A DNA stretch of 64,000 bases from Thermoplasmata archaeon (GTDB taxonomy: Archaea; Thermoplasmatota; Thermoplasmata; Lutacidiplasmatales; UBA184), in the NCBI GenBank assembly GCA_022749815.1, contig JAKIWV010000001.1:516124-580123 (forward strand). The letters run 5' to 3'. Below, piece by piece: positions 41,532-49,829 of this stretch. The notes under the pieces were generated by a model that worked only from the letters and a program-made list of their open reading frames with translations, was not told the DNA's origin and did not search any database. The first letter of the stretch is position 1; the number at the start of each line of letters is the position of its first letter. The position numbers and the translations under genes are program-made.

Positions 41532-43129
41532 AGGCGTCGCCCATTCGCTCGGGAGGTTGGACCCCGACGTACGACGTGGTGGTGATCGGGGGAGGCCACA
41601 ACGGCCTCACCGCCGCCGCCTACCTGGCCCGCGGAGGAGCGAAGGTCGTCGTTCTCGAGCGCCGGCCCTTCGTCGGCGGCGCGTGCATCACGGAGGAACT
41701 GTGGCCGGGGTTCCGGATCAACACCTACGCGTACCTGGCGGGGATGCTCAGCGGAAAGGTGATTGAAGAGCTCGACCTCGCCCAGTTCGGGTACCGGACC
41801 ATCCCCCACGACCCCGAAGGATTCCTGCCGTTCCCGGACGGAAGGTCGATCACACTCTGGGCCGACACGGCCCGGACGCAGAAGGAGATCGCCCGGTACT
41901 CGACGCGAGATGCCGACGCGTACCCCCGGTATCTCGAGTACTGGGCCGATATCCTGCGACTCCTGGAGCCGCTCTTGGGCGGCCCACCGCCTTCCCTCCA
42001 GGAGCTGGCCGAGCAGTTCCGCGGCCCGGAGAATGAAGGGCTGCTCCGAGACCTGGTGCTCCGGAGCGCCGACGATCTCCTGTCGGAATGGTTCGAGTCG
42101 GAGGAGCTCAAGGCGGCGCTCGGGTTCAGCGCCTGCGTGGGAGCCTTTACGAGCCCCCGACGACCCGGAACGGCGTATGTCCTGGCCCACAACAGTGTCA
42201 CGGAGCTCGGTGGCCGGGCGGGCGCGTGGGGATTCGCCGTGGGCGGGATGGGGAGGACCACCGACGCACTGGCCCGGGCTGCGCAGCGGTTCGGAGCGGA
42301 GATTCGGACCGGAATGGGCGTTCGTTCGCTGCTAATTCAAGGAGGCCGAGTGACGGGGGTTGAGACCGAAGATGGGCGTCGGGTCGAGGCCCGCGCCGTC
42401 GCGTCGGCGGTCGATGTCAAACGCACCTTGCTCGAGTTGGCTCCGGCCGGTTCGGTCTCGGATGAAGTGATCCGGCAATTGAGGAGCTTCAAGACGCATG
42501 CGACGACGCTCAAGTTCAATGCGGCGTTGCGCCGGCTGCCCCGGTTCCGTGCGGCTCCCGAGGTACCCGGTCCCCACCACCAGGCCTCGATCATGATCGG
42601 CCCGTCGCTGGACCACCTCGACCGCGCGTACCGGATGGCCGGCACGGGACGCCTTTCGAACCCGCCGTTCGCCGAGATACTGTTTCAAAGCGCCGCCGAC
42701 CCGACGGTCGCCCCTCCCGGGCATCATACAATAACGTGCTCGGTGAAGTACGCTCCCCGCGAGCTCGTCGGGACTTCTTGGTCCGACTACCGGGACACCG
42801 CGGCCGAGCTCGTCTTAACCACGCTCGAAGAATACGCTCCGGACGTCCGCGAACTAGTCGAGCATTGGCAGGTTGTCACCCCGGAAGACCTGGAAACGAC
42901 TCTCGGCATGACGGGCGGAAGCTGCTTCCACGGCGACCTGACGCCAGACCAGATGTTCTCCTTGCGTCCGTTCCCCGGCGCGAGCGGTTACCGGCTCCCG
43001 GTCGCAGGGCTCTATCTGTGCGGCTCTTCGGCCCATCCGGGTGGGGGCGTTACAGGGGTCCCCGGGAGAAACGCCGCCCAGGTGATTCTGGCGGACCTCC
43101 GAGAGGGTGTGGGTCGGGCCGCCCCCTAG
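41528..43129 (+). CDS. COG1233-type FAD-dependent oxidoreductase, copy 2
   Basis: 533 residues from TTG 41528, which overlaps the ALDH stop. YDVVVIGGGHNGLTAAAYL, VLERRPFVGGACITEELWPG, AVGGMGRTTDALARAA and the C-terminal GLYLCGSSAHPGGGVTGVPG are shared with three paralogues here. This copy departs most from the others (for instance TSPRRPGTAYVLAHNSVTEL and a GGSCFHGDLTPDQ version of the GGN motif). Coupling to two ALDHs suggests it makes an aldehyde, for example by oxidative deamination. It ends overlapping the convergent ureohydrolase gene by 4 nt. Confidence 0.82.
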   Translation: MKASPIRSGGWTPTYDVVVIGGGHNGLTAAAYLARGGAKVVVLERRPFVGGACITEELWPGFRINTYAYLAGMLSGKVIEELDLAQFGYRTIPHDPEGFLPFPDGRSITLWADTARTQKEIARYSTRDADAYPRYLEYWADILRLLEPLLGGPPPSLQELAEQFRGPENEGLLRDLVLRSADDLLSEWFESEELKAALGFSACVGAFTSPRRPGTAYVLAHNSVTELGGRAGAWGFAVGGMGRTTDALARAAQRFGAEIRTGMGVRSLLIQGGRVTGVETEDGRRVEARAVASAVDVKRTLLELAPAGSVSDEVIRQLRSFKTHATTLKFNAALRRLPRFRAAPEVPGPHHQASIMIGPSLDHLDRAYRMAGTGRLSNPPFAEILFQSAADPTVAPPGHHTITCSVKYAPRELVGTSWSDYRDTAAELVLTTLEEYAPDVRELVEHWQVVTPEDLETTLGMTGGSCFHGDLTPDQMFSLRPFPGASGYRLPVAGLYLCGSSAHPGGGVTGVPGRNAAQVILADLREGVGRAAP

Positions 43130-43989
43130 ATCCGCTCGCCGGAACGCGCGGGCGCGACGTCCACGGAGCTCGGTGCATATCGGGAGAGCAGACTCAAGGC
43201 TGCGTACCCCGCCAACCGCGCGGTCACGCTGGTCGGGTCGACCGGCGGATTGACCTCGCAGATATCGAAAGCACGCACCCGGAATCGACGCGAGGCCCAC
43301 TCTAAGAGGTCGAGGAGATCGTCGACGGCAATCCCGTCCACGGAGGGTGCGGTGGCGCCCGGGGCCGCCGCCTGGTGGACCACGTCGATATCGATGGAGA
43401 GGTAGACGTCTCGGCCGCTCTCGGTGACCGCTTCGACCGGTTCGACGGCCCGCGATACGCCCCGACGCCGAAGCTCGCTCGCCGGGACGACGTGGACCCC
43501 GCTCTTACGCGCGGTCTCGAATAACCCCTCGTCGTTGGAGAAGCGACCCCGCCCGATCTCCACGAGCGGTCGTCGGAAGTCCTCGATCATCCGAAGGGCC
43601 CAATTCCCATTCGACGGCCCCTGGTCCCGCGGGCGAAGGTCGAGGTGAGAGTCCAAGCTGAGGACCATGAGCTCGGGGAAAAATGGCCGGACGGCCCGGA
43701 TCCCGGCGTACGCGACGGCATGGTCGCCGCCGAGCAGGCCGATCACCGGCCGCTCCCCCGCCTTCCATTGCTCCGCCACCGCGTTGCTGACTCCGTCCAG
43801 CATTTCGTCGTGCGTTGCTCCCACCGTGGCATCCCCCGCATCGCCCCAGCGGACCATGTGGCCGCTCGCGGCGTCGTAGGGATGCAGGCGTTGCCGAAGT
43901 TCCTCGCGAATCGCGCCCGGAGCCAGACGAGCGCCCTTGCGTCCGAGTGTGGTTCCGTCCCAGGGGACCCCGAGCAGGATTGGGTCCAT
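43126..43989 (-). CDS. Ureohydrolase (arginase/agmatinase/formiminoglutamase family)
   Basis: 287 residues from ATG 43989; the choice of start is supported by a TATA-like box ~26 nt upstream. Mn-binding motifs: GGDHAV, SLDSHLDLR and SIDIDVVHQAAAPG; a C-terminal Glu in RAFDICEVNPPVDPT. Family members hydrolyse guanidino groups (arginine, agmatine, guanidinobutyrate, guanidinopropionate) to urea, or formiminoglutamate. The MDPILLGVPWDGTTLGRKGARLAPGAIR (quoted in part) N-terminus is closest in style to the broad agmatinase/formiminoglutamase group. Alone on the minus strand within the amine cluster. Confidence 0.88.
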   Translation of the reverse strand: MDPILLGVPWDGTTLGRKGARLAPGAIREELRQRLHPYDAASGHMVRWGDAGDATVGATHDEMLDGVSNAVAEQWKAGERPVIGLLGGDHAVAYAGIRAVRPFFPELMVLSLDSHLDLRPRDQGPSNGNWALRMIEDFRRPLVEIGRGRFSNDEGLFETARKSGVHVVPASELRRRGVSRAVEPVEAVTESGRDVYLSIDIDVVHQAAAPGATAPSVDGIAVDDLLDLLEWASRRFRVRAFDICEVNPPVDPTSVTARLAGYAALSLLSRYAPSSVDVAPARSGERI

Positions 43990-44010
43990 TCCGCCCGGGA
44001 GTAGGCCCTC

Positions 44011-44019
44011 ACATATTAT
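44011..44019 (-). promoter_or_regulatory. TATA-like box of the ureohydrolase gene
   Basis: ATAATATGT on the minus strand, centred ~26 nt before the ATG at 43989; a leaderless mRNA is likely. Confidence 0.55.
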
Positions 44020-44062
44020 CACTCGCCGCGGGGGAGCGATTCTGTCCACCTCCGAGCCGCGT

Positions 44063-44071
44063 CTTAAATAT
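44063..44071 (+). promoter_or_regulatory. TATA box of FAD oxidoreductase copy 3
   Basis: CTTAAATAT centred ~26 nt before GTG 44093, which fixes that start and implies a leaderless mRNA for the 44093-47055 gene pair. Confidence 0.6.
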
Positions 44072-44092
44072 CGGAGCCGGGCTCTCCCGCGC

Positions 44093-45652
44093 GTGTCCCC
44101 GTATGACGTGGTAATCGTCGGTGGCGGACACAACGGCCTGGTCGCTGCCGCCTACCTCGGGAAGGCCGGCGCCAAGGTACTGGTCCTCGAGCGACGACCA
44201 ATCGTCGGCGGAGCCGCGGTGACCGAAGAGCCTTGGCCGGGATACAGGATCAACACCTTCTCGTACGTCGCCGGCCTGATGCGGCCACAGATCGTCGAGG
44301 ACCTGCAGCTCGGGAAGTACGGTTACGAGACGATACTGTACGACCCCCAGTCGTTCGTCCCATTCCCGAACGGCACGTCGCTGAGCCTCTGGAACGACAC
44401 GGAGAAGACGCAGAAAGAGATCGCCAAGTTCTCGGCGAAGGATGCGGCGATCTATCCGAAGTACGAGAAGTATTGGGACGACGTCCTCGACCTCGTCGAA
44501 CCGCTCCTCCTCGCACCGCCCGTGCCCCTCCAAGAACTGGTCGGGATGTTCGAAGGCCCGCAGGCCGAGGAATTGGTCCGGGAGCTGTTCCTCCTCAGCG
44601 CGTGGGACTTCCTCAACGAATGGTTCGAGAGCGACGAAGTCAAGGTCAGCTTCGCGACGAACGCCGTCATCGGGGAGATGTGCGGTCCCCGCACCCCCGG
44701 GACCGCGTACGTGCTGGCGCACCATAACATCGGGGTTCTCGACGGGCAGCGGAAGGTCTGGGGATTCTCGAAGGGCGGCATGGGACGGATCTCCGAGGCC
44801 CTGGCCGCCTCGGCCCGGCACCACGGGGTCGAGATACGAACAGGGGTCGGGGTCCGGAAGATCCTTCTTCGGGATGGGAAGGCCGTCGGGGTCGAAACCG
44901 CCTCGGGGGAGCGGATCGAGGCGACGGTCGTGGCCTCCAACCTCGACGTGAAGCGCACGCTCCTCGAGCTCACGCCGGCCGAGGCCGTACCCGCCGACAT
45001 CCGCCGGCAGGTGGAGCGCTTTCGGACGCGCGGGGCCGCCCTCAAGTTCAACGCGGCGCTCGACGACCTGCCTGAGTTCACGGCCGCCCCCGGCCGACCG
45101 GGCCCCCATCACCGAGGCGCCGTCGAGATCGTGCCGTCCATGGAGTACCTCGAGAAGGCGTTCGACGACGCAAAGTACGGCCACTTCTCGGCGCACCCGT
45201 TCCTCGACATCGAGTTCCAAAGCGCCTCGGACCCGTCGATGGCGCCGCCGGGAAAACACGTGATGACGTGCTTCGTGATGTACGCCCCCAGGGAGCTCAA
45301 GGGGACGACCTGGTCCGAGTTCAAGCCGGAGGCCGGGGAGCGCTGCCTGGACACCATCGCGGAGTTCGCTCCGGACATCCGTCAGCAGGTGACTCACTGG
45401 CAGGTCGTCTCCCCCGAGGACATCGAGAACACTCTGGGGATGACGGGCGGGAACATCTTCCAGGGCGACATTACGCCGGACCAGATCTTCTCGTACCGAC
45501 CGATCCTCGGCTGGGCCAACTACCGGACGCCGATTCCCGGACTCTACTTCTGTGGCGCCACCGCCCATCCGGGCGGGGGGGTCACGGGAGCCCCGGGGTA
45601 CAACGGCGCCCAAGCGATTCTCGAGGACCTGCCGGCATTCAAGAAGGGTTGA
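44093..45652 (+). CDS. COG1233-type FAD-dependent oxidoreductase, copy 3
   Basis: 519 residues from GTG 44093. YDVVIVGGGHNGLVAAAYL, VLERRPIVGGAAVTEEPWPG, SKGGMGRISEALAASA and C-terminal GLYFCGATAHPGGGVTGAPG. The middle is closely similar to copy 1 (WFESDEVK, NAVIGEMCGPRTPGTAYVLAHHN). It lies divergent from the ureohydrolase and overlaps the following class III aminotransferase (TTGA), the same oxidoreductase-aminotransferase pairing as at 28386-31625 but in the opposite order. Confidence 0.82.
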   Translation: MSPYDVVIVGGGHNGLVAAAYLGKAGAKVLVLERRPIVGGAAVTEEPWPGYRINTFSYVAGLMRPQIVEDLQLGKYGYETILYDPQSFVPFPNGTSLSLWNDTEKTQKEIAKFSAKDAAIYPKYEKYWDDVLDLVEPLLLAPPVPLQELVGMFEGPQAEELVRELFLLSAWDFLNEWFESDEVKVSFATNAVIGEMCGPRTPGTAYVLAHHNIGVLDGQRKVWGFSKGGMGRISEALAASARHHGVEIRTGVGVRKILLRDGKAVGVETASGERIEATVVASNLDVKRTLLELTPAEAVPADIRRQVERFRTRGAALKFNAALDDLPEFTAAPGRPGPHHRGAVEIVPSMEYLEKAFDDAKYGHFSAHPFLDIEFQSASDPSMAPPGKHVMTCFVMYAPRELKGTTWSEFKPEAGERCLDTIAEFAPDIRQQVTHWQVVSPEDIENTLGMTGGNIFQGDITPDQIFSYRPILGWANYRTPIPGLYFCGATAHPGGGVTGAPGYNGAQAILEDLPAFKKG

Positions 45653-47055
45653 CGGACTCTCCTCCCCGCCGCTACATCGGCGGAACCTACAAAGACCTCG
45701 TCCGGCTGCGCCGGACGATGCCGAACCGGAAGCCGTTGACTGGACCGAAAGGAGCTTCCGGTGACAAGAACTGGGCGCGGTATCGTGAGCTGTTTCCCCG
45801 CTACTTCTGGTCGGAGGAGACGCGCCTCGCGAGCATCATCGTCGCCGACGCCAAGGGCTCGATGGTCCGGGACACCTCCGGAAAGACGTACATCGACCTG
45901 ACGAGTCAGTGGGCCACGAACAACCTCGGCAACGTCCCGCCCGAAGTGCTCGATGTGACGGTGAAGGCGCTCGGCCGCTACGGGTTCCTAACCTACTTCA
46001 TGACCCCGCACCTGCCGATGATCGAGCTCGCCGAACGGCTCCTCAAACACCGACCCTCCGCCAACCTGTCTCGCGTATTCCTCGAATTGTCGGGGACCGG
46101 TGCAGTGGAAGGCGCTGTCAAACACGCCGTGGAGGCAAGCAAGCGGCCCCTGATCTTGAGCTTCCTCGGCCAGTACCATGGACTTTCTATTGGAACAAGC
46201 CTCATCGGCAGCCTCAGCGCCCACGAGCGTCGGTATTGGGAAGCGTGGGGGGGCGGGGCGCTGCATGCGCCCTACCCATTCCCGTACCGCCGACCCTCCG
46301 GGATGAGCGAGGGGGAGTACGGGGATTGGGTCCTGAACTACATCGAGGATCAGATCCTCGGCCGTCAGGCGGAGCCGGACCGGATCGCGGGCGTGATCCT
46401 GGAACCGATCGCCTGCGAGGCCGGCATATGGATCCCTCCCGCGAGCTTCGTCCGGGGTCTGGCCAAGCTCTGCGGTACGCACGACTGGTTCTTCATCGAT
46501 GACGAGGTCGAGACCGGCCTCGGCCGAACCGGCAAGATGTGGGCGATCGAGCACTTCGGCGTCGCACCGGACCTCATGGCCATCGGGAAGGGAATCTCGG
46601 GGGGGATGATGCCCATCGCCGCGGTGATGGGAACCGAGGAGGTCATGGGAGAGGCGATGGTCGCCGCGGGAACCACATTTGCGGGACACCCCGCCGCGTG
46701 CGCGGCCGCGAGCAAGACCCTCGAGATCATGGAACGGGACAGGATCCCGCAGCGATCGGCCCGCCTCGGCGCGGTCGCGCTAAAGCGGATGAAGGAGTGG
46801 GAGCGACTCCCGAACGTCGGGGAGGTTCGGGGGCTGGGTCTCTGCCTCGGGATCGAGCTCGTGCATGACAAGCGATCCAAGCGGGCCTACGCGGAGCTGG
46901 GCCGACGGATTTTCTTCGATTGCGTCAAGAACGGGACGATCCCGCTCTGGAACTACGGGGACCACGTCGTCCGGATCGAGCCCCCGCTCACCATCGAACG
47001 AGAGGAGCTAGACGCCGGACTCGACGCGGTCGAGGCGGCCTTGCGCCGCGTCTGA
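45649..47055 (+). CDS. Class III aminotransferase, copy 2
   Basis: 468 residues from TTG 45649 overlapping the previous stop; ATG 45718 is the alternative. LTSQWATNNLGNVPPEVLD, SGTGAVEGAVKHAV (cofactor phosphate), GQYHGLSIGTS, IDDEVETGLGRTGKMW and PLP lysine in AIGKGISGGMMP, then TTFAGHPAACAAA. This is the omega-amino-acid/4-aminobutyrate-type group; omega-amines, GABA or taurine-like substrates are typical. Coupled to FAD oxidoreductase copy 3. Confidence 0.88.
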   Translation: MTDSPPRRYIGGTYKDLVRLRRTMPNRKPLTGPKGASGDKNWARYRELFPRYFWSEETRLASIIVADAKGSMVRDTSGKTYIDLTSQWATNNLGNVPPEVLDVTVKALGRYGFLTYFMTPHLPMIELAERLLKHRPSANLSRVFLELSGTGAVEGAVKHAVEASKRPLILSFLGQYHGLSIGTSLIGSLSAHERRYWEAWGGGALHAPYPFPYRRPSGMSEGEYGDWVLNYIEDQILGRQAEPDRIAGVILEPIACEAGIWIPPASFVRGLAKLCGTHDWFFIDDEVETGLGRTGKMWAIEHFGVAPDLMAIGKGISGGMMPIAAVMGTEEVMGEAMVAAGTTFAGHPAACAAASKTLEIMERDRIPQRSARLGAVALKRMKEWERLPNVGEVRGLGLCLGIELVHDKRSKRAYAELGRRIFFDCVKNGTIPLWNYGDHVVRIEPPLTIEREELDAGLDAVEAALRRV

Positions 47056-47152
47056 CACAGAAAGCTCCGGCGTCGCCCGGACCTACTCCGCCCGGGGTGC
47101 GCCCCGCGTCGCGGTCTCCGTGGACGGACGGGGGATTCCCGTCCAAGAATCC

Positions 47153-47177
47153 GTTCCGAATCGGTCACTTTCGGAAC
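47153..47177. repeat. Perfect inverted repeat, candidate operator
   Basis: GTTCCGAA (47153-47160) and TTCGGAAC (47170-47177) are exact reverse complements separated by 9 nt, so the half-site centres lie 17 bp apart. A further GTTCCGG starts at 47179. Confidence 0.5.
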
Positions 47178-47399
47178 AGTTCCGGTTCAGGATTCAGTCC
47201 GAAACGGGATATTTCCATGTAAAATACCTATTTTTCGCATCCGAATCGTATATTTCGATGCTTGAAGTCGGGTTGGCCCATAGAACGCCGGGCATAGGCT
47301 AAGAGCGGCCCAATACGGCATGGCGGCTCAAGAAGCCAATACAAAGGATAGAGTGGCAAAGTGCATCGAAATGGGGGGTCAATACCCTCTCTAGCGCCA

Positions 47400-47408
47400 A
47401 GTTTTTAT
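47400..47408 (+). promoter_or_regulatory. TATA box of the Rieske oxygenase operon
   Basis: AGTTTTTAT-type box centred ~28 nt before ATG 47433; fixes that start over an upstream in-frame GTG and implies a leaderless mRNA. Confidence 0.55.
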
Positions 47409-47432
47409 GCGCCGGGCGGTCCTCTTCTGACC

Positions 47433-48593
47433 ATGTCGACGCTCGTTAGCGGCTACAAGCGCGGGCCCCCAAGTGCGCCCGCGGGGCACCTCTCGGGCGT
47501 GACGCCTGACGGACACCTCTACTGGGACGACTCCGTGCTCCGGACAGAGCTCGACCGATTCTACTACCGCAACTGGTTGCTGGTCGGCCGGGAGGAGCAA
47601 CTCCCGAAGACCGGCGACTATCTGGCCCGGACGATCGGCACGGAGAGCATCGCTCTCGTCCGCGACAAGGAAGGGCAAGTCCGGGGATTCCAGAACGTCT
47701 GCCGGCATCGGGGAACCCAGCTCCTCGAGGAGCCGTGCGGATCCGGGCTCAAGTCGATCGTCTGTCCGTATCATGCCTGGACCTACGCCCTCGACGGCCG
47801 GCTCACCGGCGCGGGCCATATGGGCAACGTTCAAGGGTTCAGCAAGGAGGACAACAGCCTGTTCCCGATTCGCGTCGAGAGCGCGGCCGGTTTCCTCTGG
47901 GCAAATCTCGATCCCAAGGCCGGGCCCCTCACCTCTCAGCTGGGACCGTTCCTGAGCCGCATCGCCCAGTTCTCGATGGCCCAGCTCCGGGCCGGTCCCA
48001 CGCACACCTACACGATCGAGGCGAACTGGAAACTCCTCGTGGAAAACTATTCGGAGTGCTACCACTGCGCGCCCATCCACCCGGAATTGAACCGGATCAC
48101 GCCGTACAATACCGGCGATAACGATGCGTTCTTCACGGAAGGGAAGGGGAAGTTCTCCGGGGGGTACCAGACGTTCGCGGGCGATTACACTTCGATGACG
48201 CTCTCCGGTTACACGCGCCGGCCCCCGCTCCCTGGCATGACGGACGAAGATCGGAAGCGGATCTACTACTACGTGCTCTGGCCGAACACCTTCTTCAGCC
48301 TTCATCCGGACTACCTGATGGTCCATCGGGCGTGGCCCATCTCGCCCCACCAGTCCCTCGTCGAGAACGATTTCTACTTCGACCCTCAGGCCATGGCCCA
48401 GCCGGACTTCGACCCGAGCGATGCCGTCCAGATCTGGGACACGATCAACAAGCAGGATTGGCACGTCTGCGAGTTGGCTCAGAAAGGGACCCGCAGCCGG
48501 AACTGGCATGGGGGTCGGTACAGCGAGCAAGAGACGCTCGTCTGGGATTTCGACGCCTACTACCAGGAACAGATGGGGCGGAACGGCCCGTAA
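47433..48593 (+). CDS. Rieske-type non-haem iron oxygenase, copy 1
   Basis: 386 residues from ATG 47433. Rieske [2Fe-2S] ligands: CRHRG and CPYHAW, with 18 residues between H and C. The catalytic iron site reads ENYSECYHCAPIH: E, then H at +3 and H at +8, with the third ligand Asp in NKQDWHVCE. The bridging residue is Glu where most Rieske dioxygenases have Asp, as in carnitine monooxygenase CntA. This points to hydroxylation or N-demethylation / C-N cleavage of a quaternary or methylated amine. No reductase is adjacent. Confidence 0.9.
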   Translation: MSTLVSGYKRGPPSAPAGHLSGVTPDGHLYWDDSVLRTELDRFYYRNWLLVGREEQLPKTGDYLARTIGTESIALVRDKEGQVRGFQNVCRHRGTQLLEEPCGSGLKSIVCPYHAWTYALDGRLTGAGHMGNVQGFSKEDNSLFPIRVESAAGFLWANLDPKAGPLTSQLGPFLSRIAQFSMAQLRAGPTHTYTIEANWKLLVENYSECYHCAPIHPELNRITPYNTGDNDAFFTEGKGKFSGGYQTFAGDYTSMTLSGYTRRPPLPGMTDEDRKRIYYYVLWPNTFFSLHPDYLMVHRAWPISPHQSLVENDFYFDPQAMAQPDFDPSDAVQIWDTINKQDWHVCELAQKGTRSRNWHGGRYSEQETLVWDFDAYYQEQMGRNGP

Positions 48594-48602
48594 GGAGGAT
48601 CG

Positions 48603-49781
48603 ATGAGCACCGCGGCCCCACCTTCGGTTCCGGCGCCCCCGGGGCAGGACCGCCCTACGGCGGCTGCATTCCGGGCCGTCGACCGACCGGGCACGCAGGC
48701 GGCCACGCTACCGGGATGGATGTTCTCCGACCCCGCGCTCTACGCCGAGGAGATCCGTCGACTGTTCCACCGGACATGGACCTGCATCGGTCGCGAAGAG
48801 GAAGTCGCCGGAGCCGGCGGATTCCTGACCGTGGAGGTCGGAGGGTCGGGGGTGTTGATCGTACGCGATAAGGAGGGCGTCCTCCGCGCATTCCACAATG
48901 TCTGCCGGCACCGGGGCACCCGGCTCGTCGAGGAGAGCGCTGGGACGGGCCTCCCGAACATCCAGTGCCCGTACCACGCGTGGACCTACGACCTCACGGG
49001 TCAGCTTCGGGGCGCGCCGCACATGGCCGGCGTCGAGAATTTCGACAAGCGCGAGTACGGCCTTCATCCAGTCGCCCTCTCCACCTGGCGGGGATTCCTC
49101 TGGGTCAACCTGGACCCCAACCCCGGACCTCTCTCGGAGCATCTCGGGGCGCTCGTCGAACGAGCGCGTCCATTCCCCTTCGAGCGGCTCCGGCGGGCCC
49201 ATCGCGTCGTCTACGAGATCCAAGCGAACTGGAAGCTCGTGCTGCAGAACGCCAACGAGTGCTACCATTGTCCCGGCGTCCACCCGCAATTGGTCAAGAT
49301 CACTCCCTACACTTCCGGCGAGGAGGACATCCACAAGGGTCCGATTTTCGGGGGCTGGATGGACATGGTCCCCGGCGCCGAGACCCTGACGGCCAACGGA
49401 AAGAGCGACCGGACGAAGTTCCCGTCGCTCTCCCCGGAGGACCTGCGCCGGGTCTACTACTACGTGCTGTTCCCGGCGAATTTCTTTGCCCTATCGACCG
49501 ACTACGTGACGCTCGATTGGTTCCAGCCCCTGGGACCCGAGCGGACCCGACTGATGTTCGACCTGTACGTGGACCGAGACGAACCGGATCCGGCCGTCGA
49601 TGCGATGGAGTTCTGGGAGTCGACGAACCGCCAGGATTGGCACATCTGCGAGCTGGCCCACCTGGGGTCGAAGACCGTGGCCTACACGCAGGGCCGGTAC
49701 AGCACCGAGGAGGACACCGTCCACGCCGTCGACCAGTACTACCTCCAACGAATGGGTCTCCTCGACGGACCGCCCGAGTAG
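48603..49781 (+). CDS. Rieske-type non-haem iron oxygenase, copy 2
   Basis: 392 residues, 9 nt after copy 1 with AGGAGG just upstream. Rieske ligands CRHRG and CPYHAW (18 residues apart); iron site QNANECYHCPGVH (E, H, H) and Asp in NRQDWHICE. Same architecture as copy 1 but clearly diverged, so either two substrates, two successive demethylations, or a hetero-oligomeric alpha3-type enzyme. Followed by FAD oxidoreductase copy 4 and binding protein copy 2, which probably share the transcript. Confidence 0.9.
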   Translation: MSTAAPPSVPAPPGQDRPTAAAFRAVDRPGTQAATLPGWMFSDPALYAEEIRRLFHRTWTCIGREEEVAGAGGFLTVEVGGSGVLIVRDKEGVLRAFHNVCRHRGTRLVEESAGTGLPNIQCPYHAWTYDLTGQLRGAPHMAGVENFDKREYGLHPVALSTWRGFLWVNLDPNPGPLSEHLGALVERARPFPFERLRRAHRVVYEIQANWKLVLQNANECYHCPGVHPQLVKITPYTSGEEDIHKGPIFGGWMDMVPGAETLTANGKSDRTKFPSLSPEDLRRVYYYVLFPANFFALSTDYVTLDWFQPLGPERTRLMFDLYVDRDEPDPAVDAMEFWESTNRQDWHICELAHLGSKTVAYTQGRYSTEEDTVHAVDQYYLQRMGLLDGPPE

Positions 49782-49829
49782 GGTCGGGGTCCGCGACGAG
49801 GCAACCCCCAGAGTGCACGAATCGGAGCG

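Larger units (their letters stand above)
47056..47432. other. 377-nt AT-rich regulatory gap before the Rieske genes
   Basis: No convincing gene. From ~47150 the base composition shifts to AT-rich. It contains an 8-bp inverted repeat, extra half-site-like words (GTTCCGG, GTCCGAAAC), a second imperfect inverted repeat CATCCGAAT/TTTCGATG near 47239-47261, and the TATA box of the Rieske operon at its end. Looks like a multi-site regulatory region. Confidence 0.5.

Noticed and set aside
47120-47302. 60-codon open frame in the gap before the Rieske genes
   Set aside because: It crosses the inverted repeat and AT-rich regulatory stretch, has no ribosome-binding site or recognisable protein pattern, and the region looks non-coding.
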